This document shows positions 1 through 13,600 of a DNA stretch of 64,000 nucleotides, piece after piece. The position numbers were made by a program, and so were the translations under genes. The stretch comes from Peromyscus leucopus (lineage: Eukaryota > Chordata > Mammalia > Rodentia > Cricetidae), in NCBI RefSeq assembly GCF_004664715.2, contig NC_051070.1, forward strand, positions 68,186,700-68,250,699. Direction: 5' to 3'. Numbering within the stretch: the stretch's first letter is position 1; each line of letters starts with the position of its first letter. The notes under the pieces were generated by a model, which was not told where the DNA came from, ran no database searches, and worked only from the letters and a program-made list of their open reading frames with translations.

Positions 1-25
1 GGATGGTGGCTTTAGGCCCTCTCAC

Positions 26-205
26 CTTGAACAGGGCAGCATCCTGGTCCTCTCGGAAGTCTTGCTTGCCTGCATGCTTCCAGGGAATCCGGAACATGGT
101 CTTGTCTGCATCGTCCCAGCACACCCCTGGGAACTGCCCACTTTCCAATTGCTCTATTATCCAACTCCGGAGCTTTCGGGTGCTGCGTGGTTTCCCTGAG
201 GCCAT
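26..205 (-). CDS. Irf9: Interferon regulatory factor 9, first coding exon (gene truncated by window edge)
   Basis: IRF9 (p48/ISGF3gamma) is the DNA-binding subunit of ISGF3. With STAT1 and STAT2 it binds ISREs in the nucleus after type I interferon. The exon encodes 60 residues from the ATG at 205 to a GT donor at 24-25, and an AG acceptor lies at 207-208, one base before the ATG. The protein starts MASGKPRSTRKLRSW and includes GVCWDD, FRIPWKHAGK and DFREDQDAA. This is the N-terminal part of the IRF DNA-binding domain, with the first conserved tryptophans. The rest lies to the left, outside the window. It follows Rnf31 on the same strand, with about 0.5 kb between the Rnf31 poly(A) signal and the likely Irf9 promoter. 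Identification is firm. Confidence 0.97.
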
Positions 206-235
206 TCTGGGAAGAGAAGCAGGATATATAGAACT

Positions 236-372
236 ATTTTTCCAACTGGAGACAGGATCTCACTATGTCATCCTGGATAGCCTGGGACTAACCATATAGA
301 TCAGGCTGGACTTAAACAGAGATCCACCTGCCTTTGAAGTGATGGGATCCAAGGTGTGGGGGGCCATGCCCA
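236..372 (-). repeat. Old B1-type SINE fragment
   Basis: A degenerate antisense B1: GAGACAGGATCTCACTATGT followed by AGATCCACCTGCCTTTG. It lies in Irf9 intron 1. Confidence 0.6.
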
Positions 373-793
373 GGGAGAACCCACAATTTGGAAGTACTTG
401 CTAAACTTTGATCACTGGGGCCAGCTTCCTGCAACAGCCCTGCCCCTTCCTTTTCTGTCTTGAAACATTCTGAGGGAGAATCTGTCATTCAATATTCCAA
501 GTTATTACACCTGGAAGGAAACCTTGGTCTTAATGTTGAGGTGTTTTAGAAATGTGTATTTCGGAGGATTCCCTTAATGACCTGCTCCTGGTGACAGGCT
601 GTATAGATCCCATGCACCCAAAGAGGCAACCTTTGCCTTGAAGGCATCTCCCCAATCTACTTGCCCCTTCACCCCATCCCTTCTCCCTGTGAGGGAGCTA
701 AGGCAGACAGCTGGGGGAAAGGGCAGAGTTGCAGCAGAAGTGGGCAGGGCCAGAGGCAAGGAAACAAAGGTCACCTGAGGCTGAGCAAAGAGC

Positions 794-816
794 CCTCCTC
801 CTCCTCCTCCTCCTCC
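794..816. repeat. (CTC)n microsatellite
   Basis: About seven CTC units in Irf9 intron 1. The rest of 373-960 holds nothing else that I recognise. Confidence 0.85.
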
Positions 817-971
817 GCTGTCTACAGGGCCCAGTACCGGTCTCTCAGGCCAATCTATTTTCTGATCCACAAGCCTCTGGTCTGGTTCTCCCTCTAGCAC
901 AGGGCCCTGGGGGCCTTCGCCATCCTCATCTTAGTGCCCTCCCAACCGATTCCCTTTGGAGCTGCCCTTAC

Positions 972-1058
972 CTGAGCGGCCACCGCCGAGGAGGTGCCAC
1001 AGTCAGCTTGTTCTAGGCTGTTTCTGATCTCTCCTCCCCTTTCTACAGTTCCCACCCT
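972..1058 (-). other. Irf9: Irf9 non-coding first exon (3' boundary supported, 5' end estimated)
   Basis: A strong donor, CAG followed by GTAAGGGCAG, lies at 961-974 on the minus strand. It sits the expected distance upstream of the acceptor at 207-208 that opens the first coding exon. The exon would be 5'UTR only. Its transcription start cannot be read from the sequence, so the upper limit is an estimate placed just before the promoter elements at 1060-1105. Confidence 0.6.
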
Positions 1059-1059
1059 A

Positions 1060-1105
1060 AGTTTCAGTTCTCCGGCGGGGAGGTGCGTTTCCTAGAAATC
1101 ACGTG
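1060..1105 (-). promoter_or_regulatory. Irf9: Irf9 promoter elements: GAS, E-box, weak ISRE-like
   Basis: TTCCTAGAA at 1089-1097 fits the STAT GAS consensus TTCN3GAA exactly. CACGTG, a perfect E-box, lies at 1100-1105. AGTTTCAGTTCTCC at 1060-1073 is only a partial ISRE match. All lie just upstream of the inferred non-coding exon 1. Interferon induction of Irf9 is established; that these particular sites carry it is inference. Confidence 0.5.
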
Positions 1106-1556
1106 GTCTGGGTTGCAGGGCAAGCGCTTGCCACCAGAGGGAAGCAGATCTGAGACTGTGTCAGCAACAGAGCAGGCGCGGGGCCTGGGGCCTGGGGCCT
1201 CTGGCCAGACTCCTTCCTCCCAGACTGGACTCCCCTGAACCCGAGACACGGCTGCCTCTCGGGAAGGCTACTCCCCAAGTGTCTGCTTGCTATATTTTAG
1301 GTGATCTAGGAAAATCAAGGAAAAAGGAAGCAGAAAAGCCGACACCAGACGATCAGATGTGGAGGGTCTCTCTTGTCCATCCGTCCACAGACTTCATTTC
1401 TTCTAGCCAGGAGTCCGGGAGGGGAGACTGGAGAGTAGGCTGCTGGCGGCCCTTCCAACAAGATTCTGTTCACCTACCCCCTCCCTTTCCCCAAGGCCCC
1501 TAGATGGTGAGGCCAGGAAGAAGGACCACCAAGAAGCCTAGGCCATAAGACGCCTC

Positions 1557-1562
1557 TTTATT
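1557..1562 (-). terminator. Rnf31: Rnf31 poly(A) signal
   Basis: TTTATT on the plus strand (AATAAA on the minus strand), 64 nt past the Rnf31 stop codon. It implies a 3'UTR of under about 100 nt. Between here and Irf9 exon 1 (1110-1540) I see no gene. Confidence 0.8.
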
Positions 1563-1626
1563 GGTGCCGGAAGGAGCTGCTGCTGAGGGCAGGGTTGTGA
1601 AGACTCATCAGGACCCATGCCCTCAG

Positions 1627-4600
1627 CTACTTCCTCCTGCGGGCAATACTCTGTCCCAAGGGAACCTCTTCTGTCAGCTTCTGCAAAGGAGAGGAGAAAC
1701 GGGCTGTGACAGGTGATTCTGGAAGGCAAGGGCAGAGGTGAAGCTGGGTGCTGGCAGTGTTACCTGTAACAATCGAGCCTGATAGGCAGGAAGGTCCTCT
1801 CCATCCAGCGGTTCGGGATGCACATGGAGGTAGCGGGCAGTGGCTGTCTCCAGCTCCCCCACTTCGTACAGGGTGGCTGGGTCCAACGAGTGGGCATTGA
1901 TGAGGCTCACAAGATATTCTTTGTAGTGTGCCCTGGAGAGGAGGAAGCAGAATGTTTATTCTTCCGTTATCAAGAGTGTGGTACTATTAACTGTGTGGTC
2001 CTAACACCTCGCTGGGCTTTGCCATTCTCCTTTTTTAATTTTGTGTTATGTTGTAAGCACCCACATCATGTCACAGTGAACACAGGCGGGTCAGAGGACC
2101 ACTTGTGAGTTGGTTTTCTACTTTTACCACGTGGGCTTCAGGGGCAGAACTCTGGTCCCTATGCCTGGCACTAAGCACCTAACACACACACACACCCCAC
2201 CCCCACACAGTTGTCTCAGGGGATCACAGTGGGATTTGTTTGTTTGTTTAGTTTTGGAGACCGGGGTTCTGTGTGGCATAGCCTTGGCTGTCCCGGACAC
2301 ACTGGGATTCTTAATGAACAAGACTACAGCTCCTCTGCCTGCTCCACTTGCAGGGAGTGTCCACCAGTATCTCTCTCTAAGCTGCCTGCTGTTACACATC
2401 CACACCCTTGCCCAGGGGGCCCCTCCTTCTGTCCCTCCCTCCTCAAGGACCAACAGAGACCCCATTTTCTGGCTTGGCAGCCTAGCCCTCATCCCCATGC
2501 CATGCTGCATGCTCTGGCAGGCACTCACTGGCAGAGGCCGGCATAGCCAGCTGGAGTCTCCTTGCCACAAGCTTCATCCCTGAACCCATCGGGAACCTCT
2601 TTTTGCTCCATCACTCGGCAGCCACCTAAGAGGAAGGAAGGAACGGGTCCATGTTGGGAGGGGCTCTGGGCCCCAAAACCTGCTTGTCAGTAGTGGTTAT
2701 GTCACACTTTGGAGAAGGGTTCGGAGGCAGAGAGACTTGGGAATGGGTGGAGGCCTGGCTGCCTCACTTCAATCACAGTGGCTTATGACCCATAATCACA
2801 AGCTCTTTTATGGGGGCAGGGGAACGGTGCCAGGGTCTCACTGCGTAGCTCTGGCTGGTCTGTCACATGCTCTTAAAATTGCTCTCCTGGTTGTTATTTA
2901 GGTCCTACAGCCAATTTATTCTCTAAAGGTCTTGTTTGTTTACTTTTTGAGACAGGGTTCACTACGCAGCCCAGGCTGTCCTGGAACTCGCTCTGTAGAC
3001 CAAGCTGGGCTGGAACGACAGAGATCCACCTCCCTCTGCCTCCCAAGTGCTGGGATTAAAGGTGTGTGCCACCATAGACCAGCTCTCTGGAGGTCTTTGC
3101 CTAGAAGCTGAATAGTGTAGGTTAGATCCTTACTCAACATCTTTTGTTCCCCACACAGAACCTAAAATAGTAGCCTAAAACCTACAACTAGCAGGCATCA
3201 GTTACTCGATGTTAATTATCGAATCCTAACCATTAGAGAACACAAGAAGAGACTTAAGGGCCAAGTGCTTTAATGATACCTCATAATACAGCTTAACCAT
3301 TAGGTGGATATTATCCTCACCTCACAGGAAGAAACAAGACATGGGGAGGTTGTTAATTACCTTGCCAAAGGACACACAACCCCAGATCCAAGCCTTCCTT
3401 TCTTTACCCACCACAATGGGAACCCAGTATACCATCTCCACTTCAGAGGTTTCCCTAACACTTACCTCCAGGGACTGCCCGGGTCCCAGCTGGAGGCTCC
3501 GTATTAAACATGACATTATTGTCCTAGAGAGAAGTAGAGACAGACATATGGGCATTGCTTCCCTTATCCAGCCACTGTCCCATTTCCTAGCAGTCAGTGT
3601 TTTCCATTCTTGCCCATCCCGTACCCTGTCTCCTTCTAGTAATCTTCACACCCAGCCTGGCTGGCCATCTCTGACCTGCAACAGTTTCTGGAGCCGGACA
3701 GCAGTCCAATCTCGTAGGTAGAAGAGGCAGTCTCGAGGGTGATGGCCATGCAGAGACTTTTTCACCCTGCAATTAGGGTCTGGACATTTCTGGTAAAACC
3801 CAAATAGGAGAAGGAAGTCGGAAACTGTTGGGGTCCTGGACTCTCAAGAACCCCTGTGCAAGGGGGGAGGGCACGGGAGTGAGAGGAGATTGTGACATGA
3901 AGGGTCTGGAGCATGCAAAGGGGGGAAGAGGGTAGGGAGATGCTTTCTATCCTGCCGACCATTGCTTTCCCCTAGTCCCTGCCCCCCACCCCCACAGCTG
4001 CCTGCCCTTCTCCCCTCCCCCGCTCTCTGAACTCACGTTCTTGGCGTAGAAGGCATTGTAGCAGCCACTGCAGAACTGGTGCCGACACTGAGTGCAGTGG
4101 AAATGCATGCAGCCTCCTCGGGCCAGCGCGTAGGAGAACTTGCACTTCGGGCAGTCTGTAAGGGGCAGTAGCTCAGGGTGAGCGCAGTACTGCAACCCCG
4201 GGCCCTCAAGAAGGAAGCTTCTGCCCACAGGGCTATGGAGCAGACAGGCTCAGTGGGGCAGCCTTACCAATGCCATTTTCCTGAAGATACATGGCCAGGC
4301 CTTGAGCCTGATATTCCGGGTCATTGGTGCGTTTCCAGTTCTGGAAATCCTCACAGCTCCGTCCTCTGTGCTGCTCTTCCCACTGCCAGGAGGAAAGCGG
4401 GCTGTGCATGGAAGCTCTACCCCATGCCCCAGTCTGTCCTGTTGGTCCGGCTACTCACACCCATGGGGGGGTCCCAACTCAGTTCCGTTACTGCTATCTA
4501 CCACTCACTCAGATCCTAAAATCGAGGGGCCACTGTTTTTCATTTCCCCAACCACTATACACTCGTTCATAAACCCTGGCTGTTCCCGTCCAAACCTCAC

Positions 4601-7600
4601 CTCTTTGTTCCTACGCTATCACCTTACTCCAGGGAACCGTCAAATCTTGCTTCAAATCCTCGCTTGGGTTTTAGTACCCTGCTTCTTCCACCCCAGTTTT
4701 CCCTTTCAAAGTGGGTGTCGGGGAGCTTCCCAGTGCGAGCAGCACGCCACCCTGAGGCGTGGTGGTAGGACACGGGCTCGTTTGGTTATTTTCTATAGCA
4801 GATACAAGGCTTTCTGCATCAAACCAACCTTCTTCATGACAGATGACAGTGTCACCTTGTGCTCAGTCTCAAAGTGAAAGCCAAACATCTGGATCATTCG
4901 GCCTCAAGGGCTGCCCTGCCATTTACACTCTTGCTCAGGGCTCCAGCCACACATCTTTTTTTTCTTTTTTCCTGATTTTGGCCTTTCTGCGGCTTGTTTT
5001 TTGTCCCAAGTACCTTCTGCATGGCTGGCTTCCTGACTTGTAGGTCTGTGCTTAAGCAGCTCTGAGGAGGCGTGGCTGGGTGTGATCGAGCACATTAATC
5101 CTGGCACTCGTGAGGATTAGGCAGGATGGCAGCAAGTTTTAGACCACTTTGGGCAAAGTCTTCTCTCAGAAAGCCAAAACTAAAGGGGGAGGAAGCGCCT
5201 GTCCGGCTTCTCCATCTTCCGGCAGTCCAGGCTGCTCCTCGTTCCTGACAGAACTCCTGCCTGTGTGCAGTCACATCCACTCTCCTCCCTTCCTTTACTT
5301 CTCTCTCCGAGCCTGGCTCCTTCCCTAGGAAGCCTTTGTTCTCTGTGCATGTGTGTGTACGTGGAGGCCAGAGAAGAACACCTCGTACCACTTCTTTTTG
5401 AGACAGGTCGTCTCCTGTCTCCCCTTGGACTACGTGGGTCCTGGACCCAGATCTCAGGATGTCAGGTCTGGTGAGGATACCTTGACTCACTGGCTCTAAC
5501 CCAGCTTTCAATTTTTCTTTTTTTTTGTTGTTGTTTTTTTGTTTGTTTTTTGAAACAGGGTTTCACTGTATAACAGCCTTGGCTGTCCTGGAACTAGTTC
5601 TGTAGACCAGGCTGGCCTCAAACTCAGAGACCCACCTGCTTCTGCATCCACAGTGCTGGGTTTAAAGGTATGTGCTCCCACTGCCCAGCCCAATCTTGTA
5701 TTTATTTTAGTTAATGTACATGGGTGTTTTGACTGCATGAATGTCTGTTCACCACATGTGTGCCTGGTGCCCAAGAAGACCAGAAGAAGAGGCTGGGAGA
5801 TCAGGAACTGGAGTTACAGACAGGTATGAGCTGCCATGTGGGTGCTGGGAACTGAACCCAGGTCCTCTGGAAGGGCAGCCAGGACTCTTCATGGCTGAGC
5901 CGTCTCTGCAGGTTCTGGGGACTGCACTCAGGACCTCATGCTTACACCAAGCACTTTATTGAGTGCATTATCGCCCTAGGTCCCCAGAAAGCCCTTTCAG
6001 CTGAGAGCATGACCATTTTGTTTCCAGTATACTCCTGGAGTCTAATACAGAACCTGGCGATAGCTTAGTCAGCACTTCTGAAGGGAGGTGACTCACCTGG
6101 CGCTTGCAGCGCACACAGAAGGTCTGGTGACACTGGGGACACGTCGCCTCCAGTTGTTCACGTTCATATATGAAGCCAAAGGAACACTGTGAGTGCAAGA
6201 GCATAAAGCTATTCAAGACTTGAGCCGGCACCATGCCCTGCCCCTCACCAGTCAGCTCCTTTGGCCAGGCCACTTACCTGGGCACACCACAAGAACTTGG
6301 GGTCTCGCATGAGCACACCCTCCGTCAGCTTCTTATGAAACAGGGCATAGGCATCTGGGTCTAGGCTCTCTCTGAGCTGGGGACAAGACGCAGAGGTGGT
6401 CGATGGGTAGAAACTGTTCAAAGCCTAGTCCACCTAAACCATAGCAGTTGTAGTACCTGGATGTCAAGGGTGGAGAAGTAGCTGAGTAACTGTGTGTCAT
6501 CAGTAAGGTCAGGGCGGCCACAGGCAGGGCACACCATATCTGTGATGTGCTTTTCCTTCAGGGCAATGGTGAAGTGCTGGCGGAAGCAGTCAGGACATAT
6601 GGTGCACTCACAGGAGATCAGGGCCTGCATCTACAGTGGAAGACAAGAGGAGAGGGGACTGTGCTGTCAGCCCTGGGACACACTGAGAAACCGAGGCCTA
6701 ATTCAACGGGCGACGATAGCAAGCTCAAGCGCCTAGAGGTCCGAGGCAGGTGACCCACGTCTGAAGACAGCTGGAAGGAGGGCAGCAGGTGACAGTGACA
6801 CCCACAGTGAAGGCATTTACCTTTCATTAAAAGCCCAAGATCACAGCAGAGAGATGGATGATAAACTGGGGGACTTTAGGAGATCAAAATATTGGTTAGG
6901 CGACTACCGCTACAGATTCACAGAGGGGCTTCCTTTAAGGCATGAAAATTTCTATCTTTGTTCTGAACACAGGCTCTTCTCATGTAACCTACGTCAGCTT
7001 CTGACTTCCAACCCTCTGCAGCGCTGGGGTCACCAGCATACGCCCCACGTATGGGTATGCTGTGTATCTGGTTCCGCTGGTGGCTCTACGACTCTGTATC
7101 TGATAAACCTGCAAAGCTGGAGAGGGGACTGGGGACGCACCTCAGCTGGCAGAGGGATTTCCCAGCATATACAGCGCTCTAGGTTCAATACCTCGTGCTG
7201 CATAAACCAGGCTTAAGGGTGCACACGGTCATCTCAGTGCTCGGGAGGTGGGGAGGAGGGGCGGGAGGTCAGGGTTGTCCCTGAGTACATATTTAAGTCT
7301 GAGGCCAGCATGGGCTATGTAAAAAACAACACTCTTCCACAAGCGAGAACCGTACCACAATTAATGCTGCCTGTGTACTTGATACACAATAATTACGTCA
7401 CCACTAGGGGAGGGTGGGTAGAATCCAGAGAACCCCCCATATTAGTTTTCTATGAATTTAGAATTCAGATATATGTATATATAAAATATACATGTTATAA
7501 ATCAAGTGGAGCTCGGACTATAATCAAGACCTGTTTCCTGTTTCTATCACCTAGATATTGTGACATCAGAGACTATGCTGGGTATAGAGCACGCGTGGAG

Positions 7601-10600
7601 GCCTGGATCTAACGCCCAGTGCTTCATAAAACTGGATGTGATGGAACATGCTTGTAATCCCTGCCCTGGGAATATGGAGGATCAGCTCATCTCAGATCAC
7701 CTCTAACCACACAGTGACTGCATACACGAGACCACCCTCCAGATGAAGAAGAATCAGGCTGGGCTGGAGAAATGGCTTGGCCAAGAGGAGTGTTAGCCGT
7801 TCTTCCACAGGACTCCACTGGTTCCCAGCATCCACAACGGTGACTCACACCCATACCTGTGATTGCAGTTCCAAGGGATCTGAAATCTCAAACCTCATGG
7901 GCACCCACAAACATGTGACATACACACAAACACCCAACAAATAAAAAAAATAAATCTTAAAAAAATTATTGCTACTTTCTGTTAGTGTGACTGTTGTGGA
8001 TGTATTTTCAAATAACATTTACCTTTTAGAGATACATACTGAAATACTTATAGATAAGAACATGACACTTGAGATCTGCTTCAAAATAGCCCTCTGCATA
8101 CAGAGATGAATGAAGATCTGGCAGTGAGAGGAGAGGGTTTCTGAGGGGAGAGGAGCAGGGAAGTTTAAATTTTAAGCAGAGTCTCATGTAGCTCTGGCTA
8201 GCCTGGAGCTGTGTAGAAGAGAACGTACTCAAAATCACAGAGACCTGCTTGCCTCTGCCTCCTGAGAGCTGGGTTAAAGGTGCGCGCCACACACCGGGCA
8301 GAGTGGAGTGCTGGAGGTAGGGCCGGGTCTCTGGGCACTGGGAACACCTGGGCAGGGTGACAATGCCCTAGTGGGGCAGGGTGACAATGCCCCAGTCTCT
8401 GTGGCCTCCCAGCCATGAGCTCAGTGGTTGTGCTGTCACACTTCCCACCTGATGTGCCAGCAAAGGCCCAAAACAATGGAAGCAGCAGATGAAAAAACTA
8501 AAACCGCAAAAACTGTGTGCCAAAATAAACATTTTCTCTTTATACATTGGTTATCGCGGGTATCTATTGTAGTAAAAGAAAGCTAATACAATGTTTGAAA
8601 AGTTCCAACATCCCGCCCCCCTCCCCCCAGGCAGGGTTTCTCTATGTAACAGCTGACTGTCCTGTCACTCACTCTGTAGCCCAGGCTGGCCTGGAACTCA
8701 GAGATCCACCCGGCTCGGCCTCCCGAATGCTGGGATTAAAGGTGTGCGCCACCACCGCCCGACCCAACGTTTTTGAAAAGGGGTGTTCCCGAGTGCCCTT
8801 GTCAGAAGGCTTCAGTGGTGTAAGGATAAAAGGAAAGACAAGGCCACCCAGGGTGAGGGTGAGGTGGCCGCCCACCAGGAGCAGAGCGATTCTAAGCCAG
8901 GCAGAGCAGGACGGGACTTACCCGGTTGCGGGGAAGGGCCCACCCGCACACAGCACATTCCTGGGCAAGCAAGCGGCGGAGAAAGGCCCGGTCCTGGCTG
9001 TGCCTCACAGCCTCCACCACGTCCAGCAGTTCATAGTTCCTGGGTGTCTCCTGCAGCAGGGACAGCGCCAGCTCCGCCCGACCCCAGCTGGGGAGTGCGT
9101 AGACTGCCAGGAGTCGTCTCACCAGGCTCTACAATGTGATTCGGGAGACGGAGTGGCTGTCAGACCCCGAGGGTCTTCTCCCTCAATCTCTGTCCCTTTA
9201 AGTGGGGTACCGGGTACCTCGCCCACTCCCAGCACCTGTCTTTCTGGCCCATCCCAGCAGGGAGTGGGTTCAGGGCCTCTGTCCCACAGGCGCTGATGGA
9301 AGGGTTCTAGACGCTGACGCTGTAACTCAGTCAGGGCCCGTGCCACATTGCCCCCATGCTGGAACAAGGCCTGCAGCGACCCATCTTGAGGCCCAAAGCC
9401 CAGGGCCCGGAGCTCCTGCACCTGCAATTGAAAGCAGTGAGACGATGCTGAGAGGAGAGAGCAAGCGTGCTCTGGTGCTCTCAAGCCCATCCCACCTCCA
9501 GCAGAATGGTACCTTCCTCCTCCTGGCCCGCACACACTCCTCTACAGCTTCATCAAGGTTGCCATGACGATCGAGCCAGGCTTTCCGGGCTTCCTGACAG
9601 GAGAAGGCCCCCAGCCCTGGATCCTGCTGACCAGCTAGCTCAGCCACCATCTCCAGGACGTAGGACAGCTCTGACCGCAGCCACTGCAGGGGCACCTCAG
9701 TGCCCGAGTACTGTAAAGCTGAGAAGATCTCTTCTGGGCTGGCACCTGCAGCTTCTCCTTCCTAAAGAACAGACACACCCAGACACCAGCAGAGGAACAC
9801 CAGGAAGGAAACTCTACCCACCCTTAGCCTGGTCAACAGTGATTATGTGACCAGTGCACAGAATGGTAACTGCCCTTTGCTAAGTATTCAAAGTAAGGTA
9901 GCTACAGCTAACAGTAACAAGTCTCATAAGAATGCTAGCCGGGCATGGTGGTGCACACCTTTAACCCCAGCACCTGGGAGGCAGAGGCAGTCGGATCTCT
10001 GTGAGTTCGAGGCTAGCCTGGTCTACAGGACAGCCAGGGCTGTTACACAGAGAAACCTTATCTTAAAAAACAAAACAAAACCACCACAACAACAAAAAAA
10101 AAAATACTAATTAACAAACTGACATCCTCTTTCCCCCAAAGCTCAGTCCCATCTCATCCCAGGCCCAATCCTCACCCCTACCTGGATCATGCTCACTAGC
10201 TGGAGACTTTCCTTCCGCATCTTATCTTGTCGCTGCTTCTCCGGGTCTCCGCAGGAGCCAGGCAGGGAAGCGCTGAGGTGTTTCGGGGACCCAGGCTTGG
10301 GGAGTTCCTTTTCCAAAGAGCTGGCATAGGGTCGGACGGCGTGCTGTCCTGGGACGGGGTTGCGGGTTCGGTTGCAAACAGCACACACCCAGGCAGGGCC
10401 CGAGTTGCAAAAGGTACAGTGATCGCAGGACCACTCTTCAGACTGGGCAGATGAGAGCAAAACATCCCCCTGACGGAAAGGTAGAGAGAGTTATCCTATG
10501 GACTGTGTGACCAGTGCTAAGGTTCACGGAGAAACCAAAGACAAGGGGTACGATAACGAGAATGGCCTGAGGCCAACAGATGTAAACAAAGAGCTGGGCC

Positions 10601-13600
10601 GGCCGGAACCCCGGTTACCTGGAGGGAATGGTGACCAACACCAGAGTCGTGGGAATCCACCACCAAGCTGGGAGGCTGGGCCAGCCGAGGTCGCTCACAT
10701 ATGGCACACAGCACAGCCGCTGCCTCATTCTCAAAGGTACAGCTCTGGCAGGCCCACTGATCCCGTGCAGGCTCAGGTTCGAGGCCCCCAGTTCCTTGGG
10801 AACCCTCTGTTCCCAGCACCTTACAGCCTCTGGGCTGACGACAGGCTGCACAGAGCACTGCCCACGGCTCGTTTAGCGTGACGCAGGTAGCACAGTGCCA
10901 GGGCAGACAAGCATTTGCAGTTTCAGGGGAAGAAAGGGAGCTGTCCCCCAGAGGCAGGGACGCTGAGTGGGGCGGTGGCTGGGACGAGGCAGGTAAACTG
11001 TAAGAGAAAAGCAGACATGGCCAGCTGAGGTAGAAGTCAGTACCCAAGTCCCCTCACCCCTGTGAACCTCACACTGCCTAGGTTATGATATGTAGCTCTG
11101 ACCTCTGTGATTGCTGCTCTGTCTAGAATACTCTCATACCTATAGATGACTCAATATTTAAATGATAGATTATAGCTAACTTCTTCCGGGTAGTAGCTCT
11201 ATCTTTTTTTCATTTTTTTTTATTTTTAAAAAAAGATTTATTTATTTAGTTAGTTATTTACTTATTATGTGTACAGTGTTCTGCCTGTATGTCTGCCTGC
11301 AGACCAGAAGAGGGCACCAGATCTCATTACCAAGGATAGTTGTGAGCCACTATACGGTTGCTGGGAATTGAACTCAGGACCTCTGGAAGGGCAGCCAGTG
11401 CTCTTAACCACTGGGCCACCTCTCCAGCCTCAGGTGGCATCTCTTAACATAGTTCCTTAATCTTATCATGCTAGATGTTTATAATACTGACTGACTGAGA
11501 TTACCTATCTGTGTATCACAGCAATCTCCCTATCATGACTGTCATTTGCTTAGTGTTTATGTCTATAATTTCCTTGAGGGCTACACTGGCTGTTCTCTAT
11601 GAAACAGCCTTGAATAGAGAACCTGGCATATAGTAGACACTCAAGTAATCTTCAATTTTCTTAATTTCACTCTCACACAGAAAAGAAAGCCTCTCACCTA
11701 GAGCTTAGGTTGATGGTTTGGTGGGCCCCAGGCAGGGTTTGGCGAAGGTGATGAGCACGGGACGGATGTCCATGGAATAAAAGGTCACAAGCTGGGCATG
11801 AGGTTTGATTACAGGCTGGACAGTGCAGTGTGCCTGGGGCAGAACCACAGAGAAAGCAGGGACCAGGAGTGGAGCCTAAAAAAAAATCAAATCAAAAGGA
11901 TAAAACTTAAAAATTCACATATCAATAAATAAATAAGTATATATATACTATAGCCAAGACAGGAAGTCATACTATGTACCTATCAACAGACGAAAGAAGA
12001 AAACAGGTTACACTTAATAAGTAGCTTATATTAACACACACATACCAGAGTATTAGTCACAAAAGACAAAATCTTGTTACTCACAGGAAAAATACATGAA
12101 ACTGGAGGATACCATATTGAGCAAAACAAGTCAGACACAGAAAGACAAATATTACCTTTATCTAGCCCCCCCCCCCCCGTCCCACCCCAAAATGTAGCTC
12201 TGGCTAGCTTTGCAACTCACGACTGGCCTCAAACTCAGAGACCTGCCTGCCTCTGCCTCCCAAGTACTAGTATCAAAGATGTGTTAGGAACTGGAGTTGG
12301 GAATGGCTGTGAATCACCATGTGGGTGCTGGGAATTGAATCCAGGTCCTTTGTAAGAGCAACAGGTACTCTTAACTTTTGAGTCATCATCTCTCCAGCCC
12401 TCAGAGTCACTTTCTTAAGAAGACCAGGTTACGAAGCTGAAGAAATGGCTCAGCAGTTCACATCAAGTACTGCTCTTGCAAAGGAGCCAAGTCTGACGCC
12501 CAGCACTCCTGTTGGGCAGCTCAGCCCTGTGCAACTCCAGCTCATGGGGCTTCCATGGGCACCTGCACATACAGGCACATGGACACACACCACACTTGCG
12601 AGTGGGGGGAGTGGGGGTGTGGGGGCGTGTGGTAGGTGGAGGGGACCTTTAATTTTTTTTTTAAATAAAATACAAATACAAGAAGACAGAAGACCTAAAT
12701 TTTCATCAATCTAATCTAATACTCTCATACAGGACCAATCATACCTGGGGCAGGGGGGACGGGGCCAGGAACAATCTCTCTCAAAAGGGGGTGAAACTCT
12801 GAAAGCTGCAGCATCTGAGGAAGAAAGCAGAGAATGGACAAGTGTTTGGGGCACAGAATCCCATAAATACAGTTCCCTTTATTTAACAGCACCCTCGCTG
12901 CTTTCCTTACATCATCTTCAACGTTGTCTTTTAGCAGCTGGTCCAGTGCCTTCTGTCTTGGGTGAGTATTCTGCAAACAAGAGTAAAAGAATTCCCACCT
13001 TGAGCCAAGTTCACCTTGTAAGCCCTGATCCCCTAACACTCAGAGGGAGAAAGTGTAGCAGAAGCTTCCGGGCTGCTGCAGCAACAGAATTTACCAGCAC
13101 AGGGGTTTTCAAAGTGCCTTGAATTAGGTTGGGCCCCCAGTCTAGGACTTAAGGACCTTAGGCTCAGGAGGCCACCTCACCTGCAACAGCAAGCTGAGCT
13201 CCGTGCGAAGCAGTAGTACTTCTAGAGTGACTATGGCAACCTGGTACTCGTCCGGCTCCTCCTGCCCTTCAGGGAAACTCAATCCATCCGGGCGCTCCTC
13301 CGTATAGCCATACAACCGCAGCACATCCCGGCCCCCCTGCCACACATTCAGGACCCGGTCACCACCCAGCAGGCCTCCTGGGCAATACAGCTGGGTCCCC
13401 CACTCAGCACACCCTCAAGTCCCTTCTGGTCAACAACCCCCTTCTCCAATAGGGCCCAAGGGTTTCACCTGCACAGCATCCACCGTGCTACGAAAGACAG
13501 GGTTATTGAACTTCACGGAGCGCCAGTACCGAGGGCGCTGTGGGCTGAGGAGGTTGCGACCATATTTTTCCAAGATGTTCAGGGCCGTGGACAGAGTGTT

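Noticed and set aside
8547..9296. 249-codon plus-strand open frame
   Set aside because: It is a B1 SINE joined to the antisense of two Rnf31 exons; the real coding is on the minus strand.
12840..12910. Rnf31 coding frame running on past VEDD into ...[12 protein letters not shown]
   Set aside because: The frame is open by chance into the intron. The GT donor at 12909-12910 joins in phase to MLQLSEF, as in the known protein.
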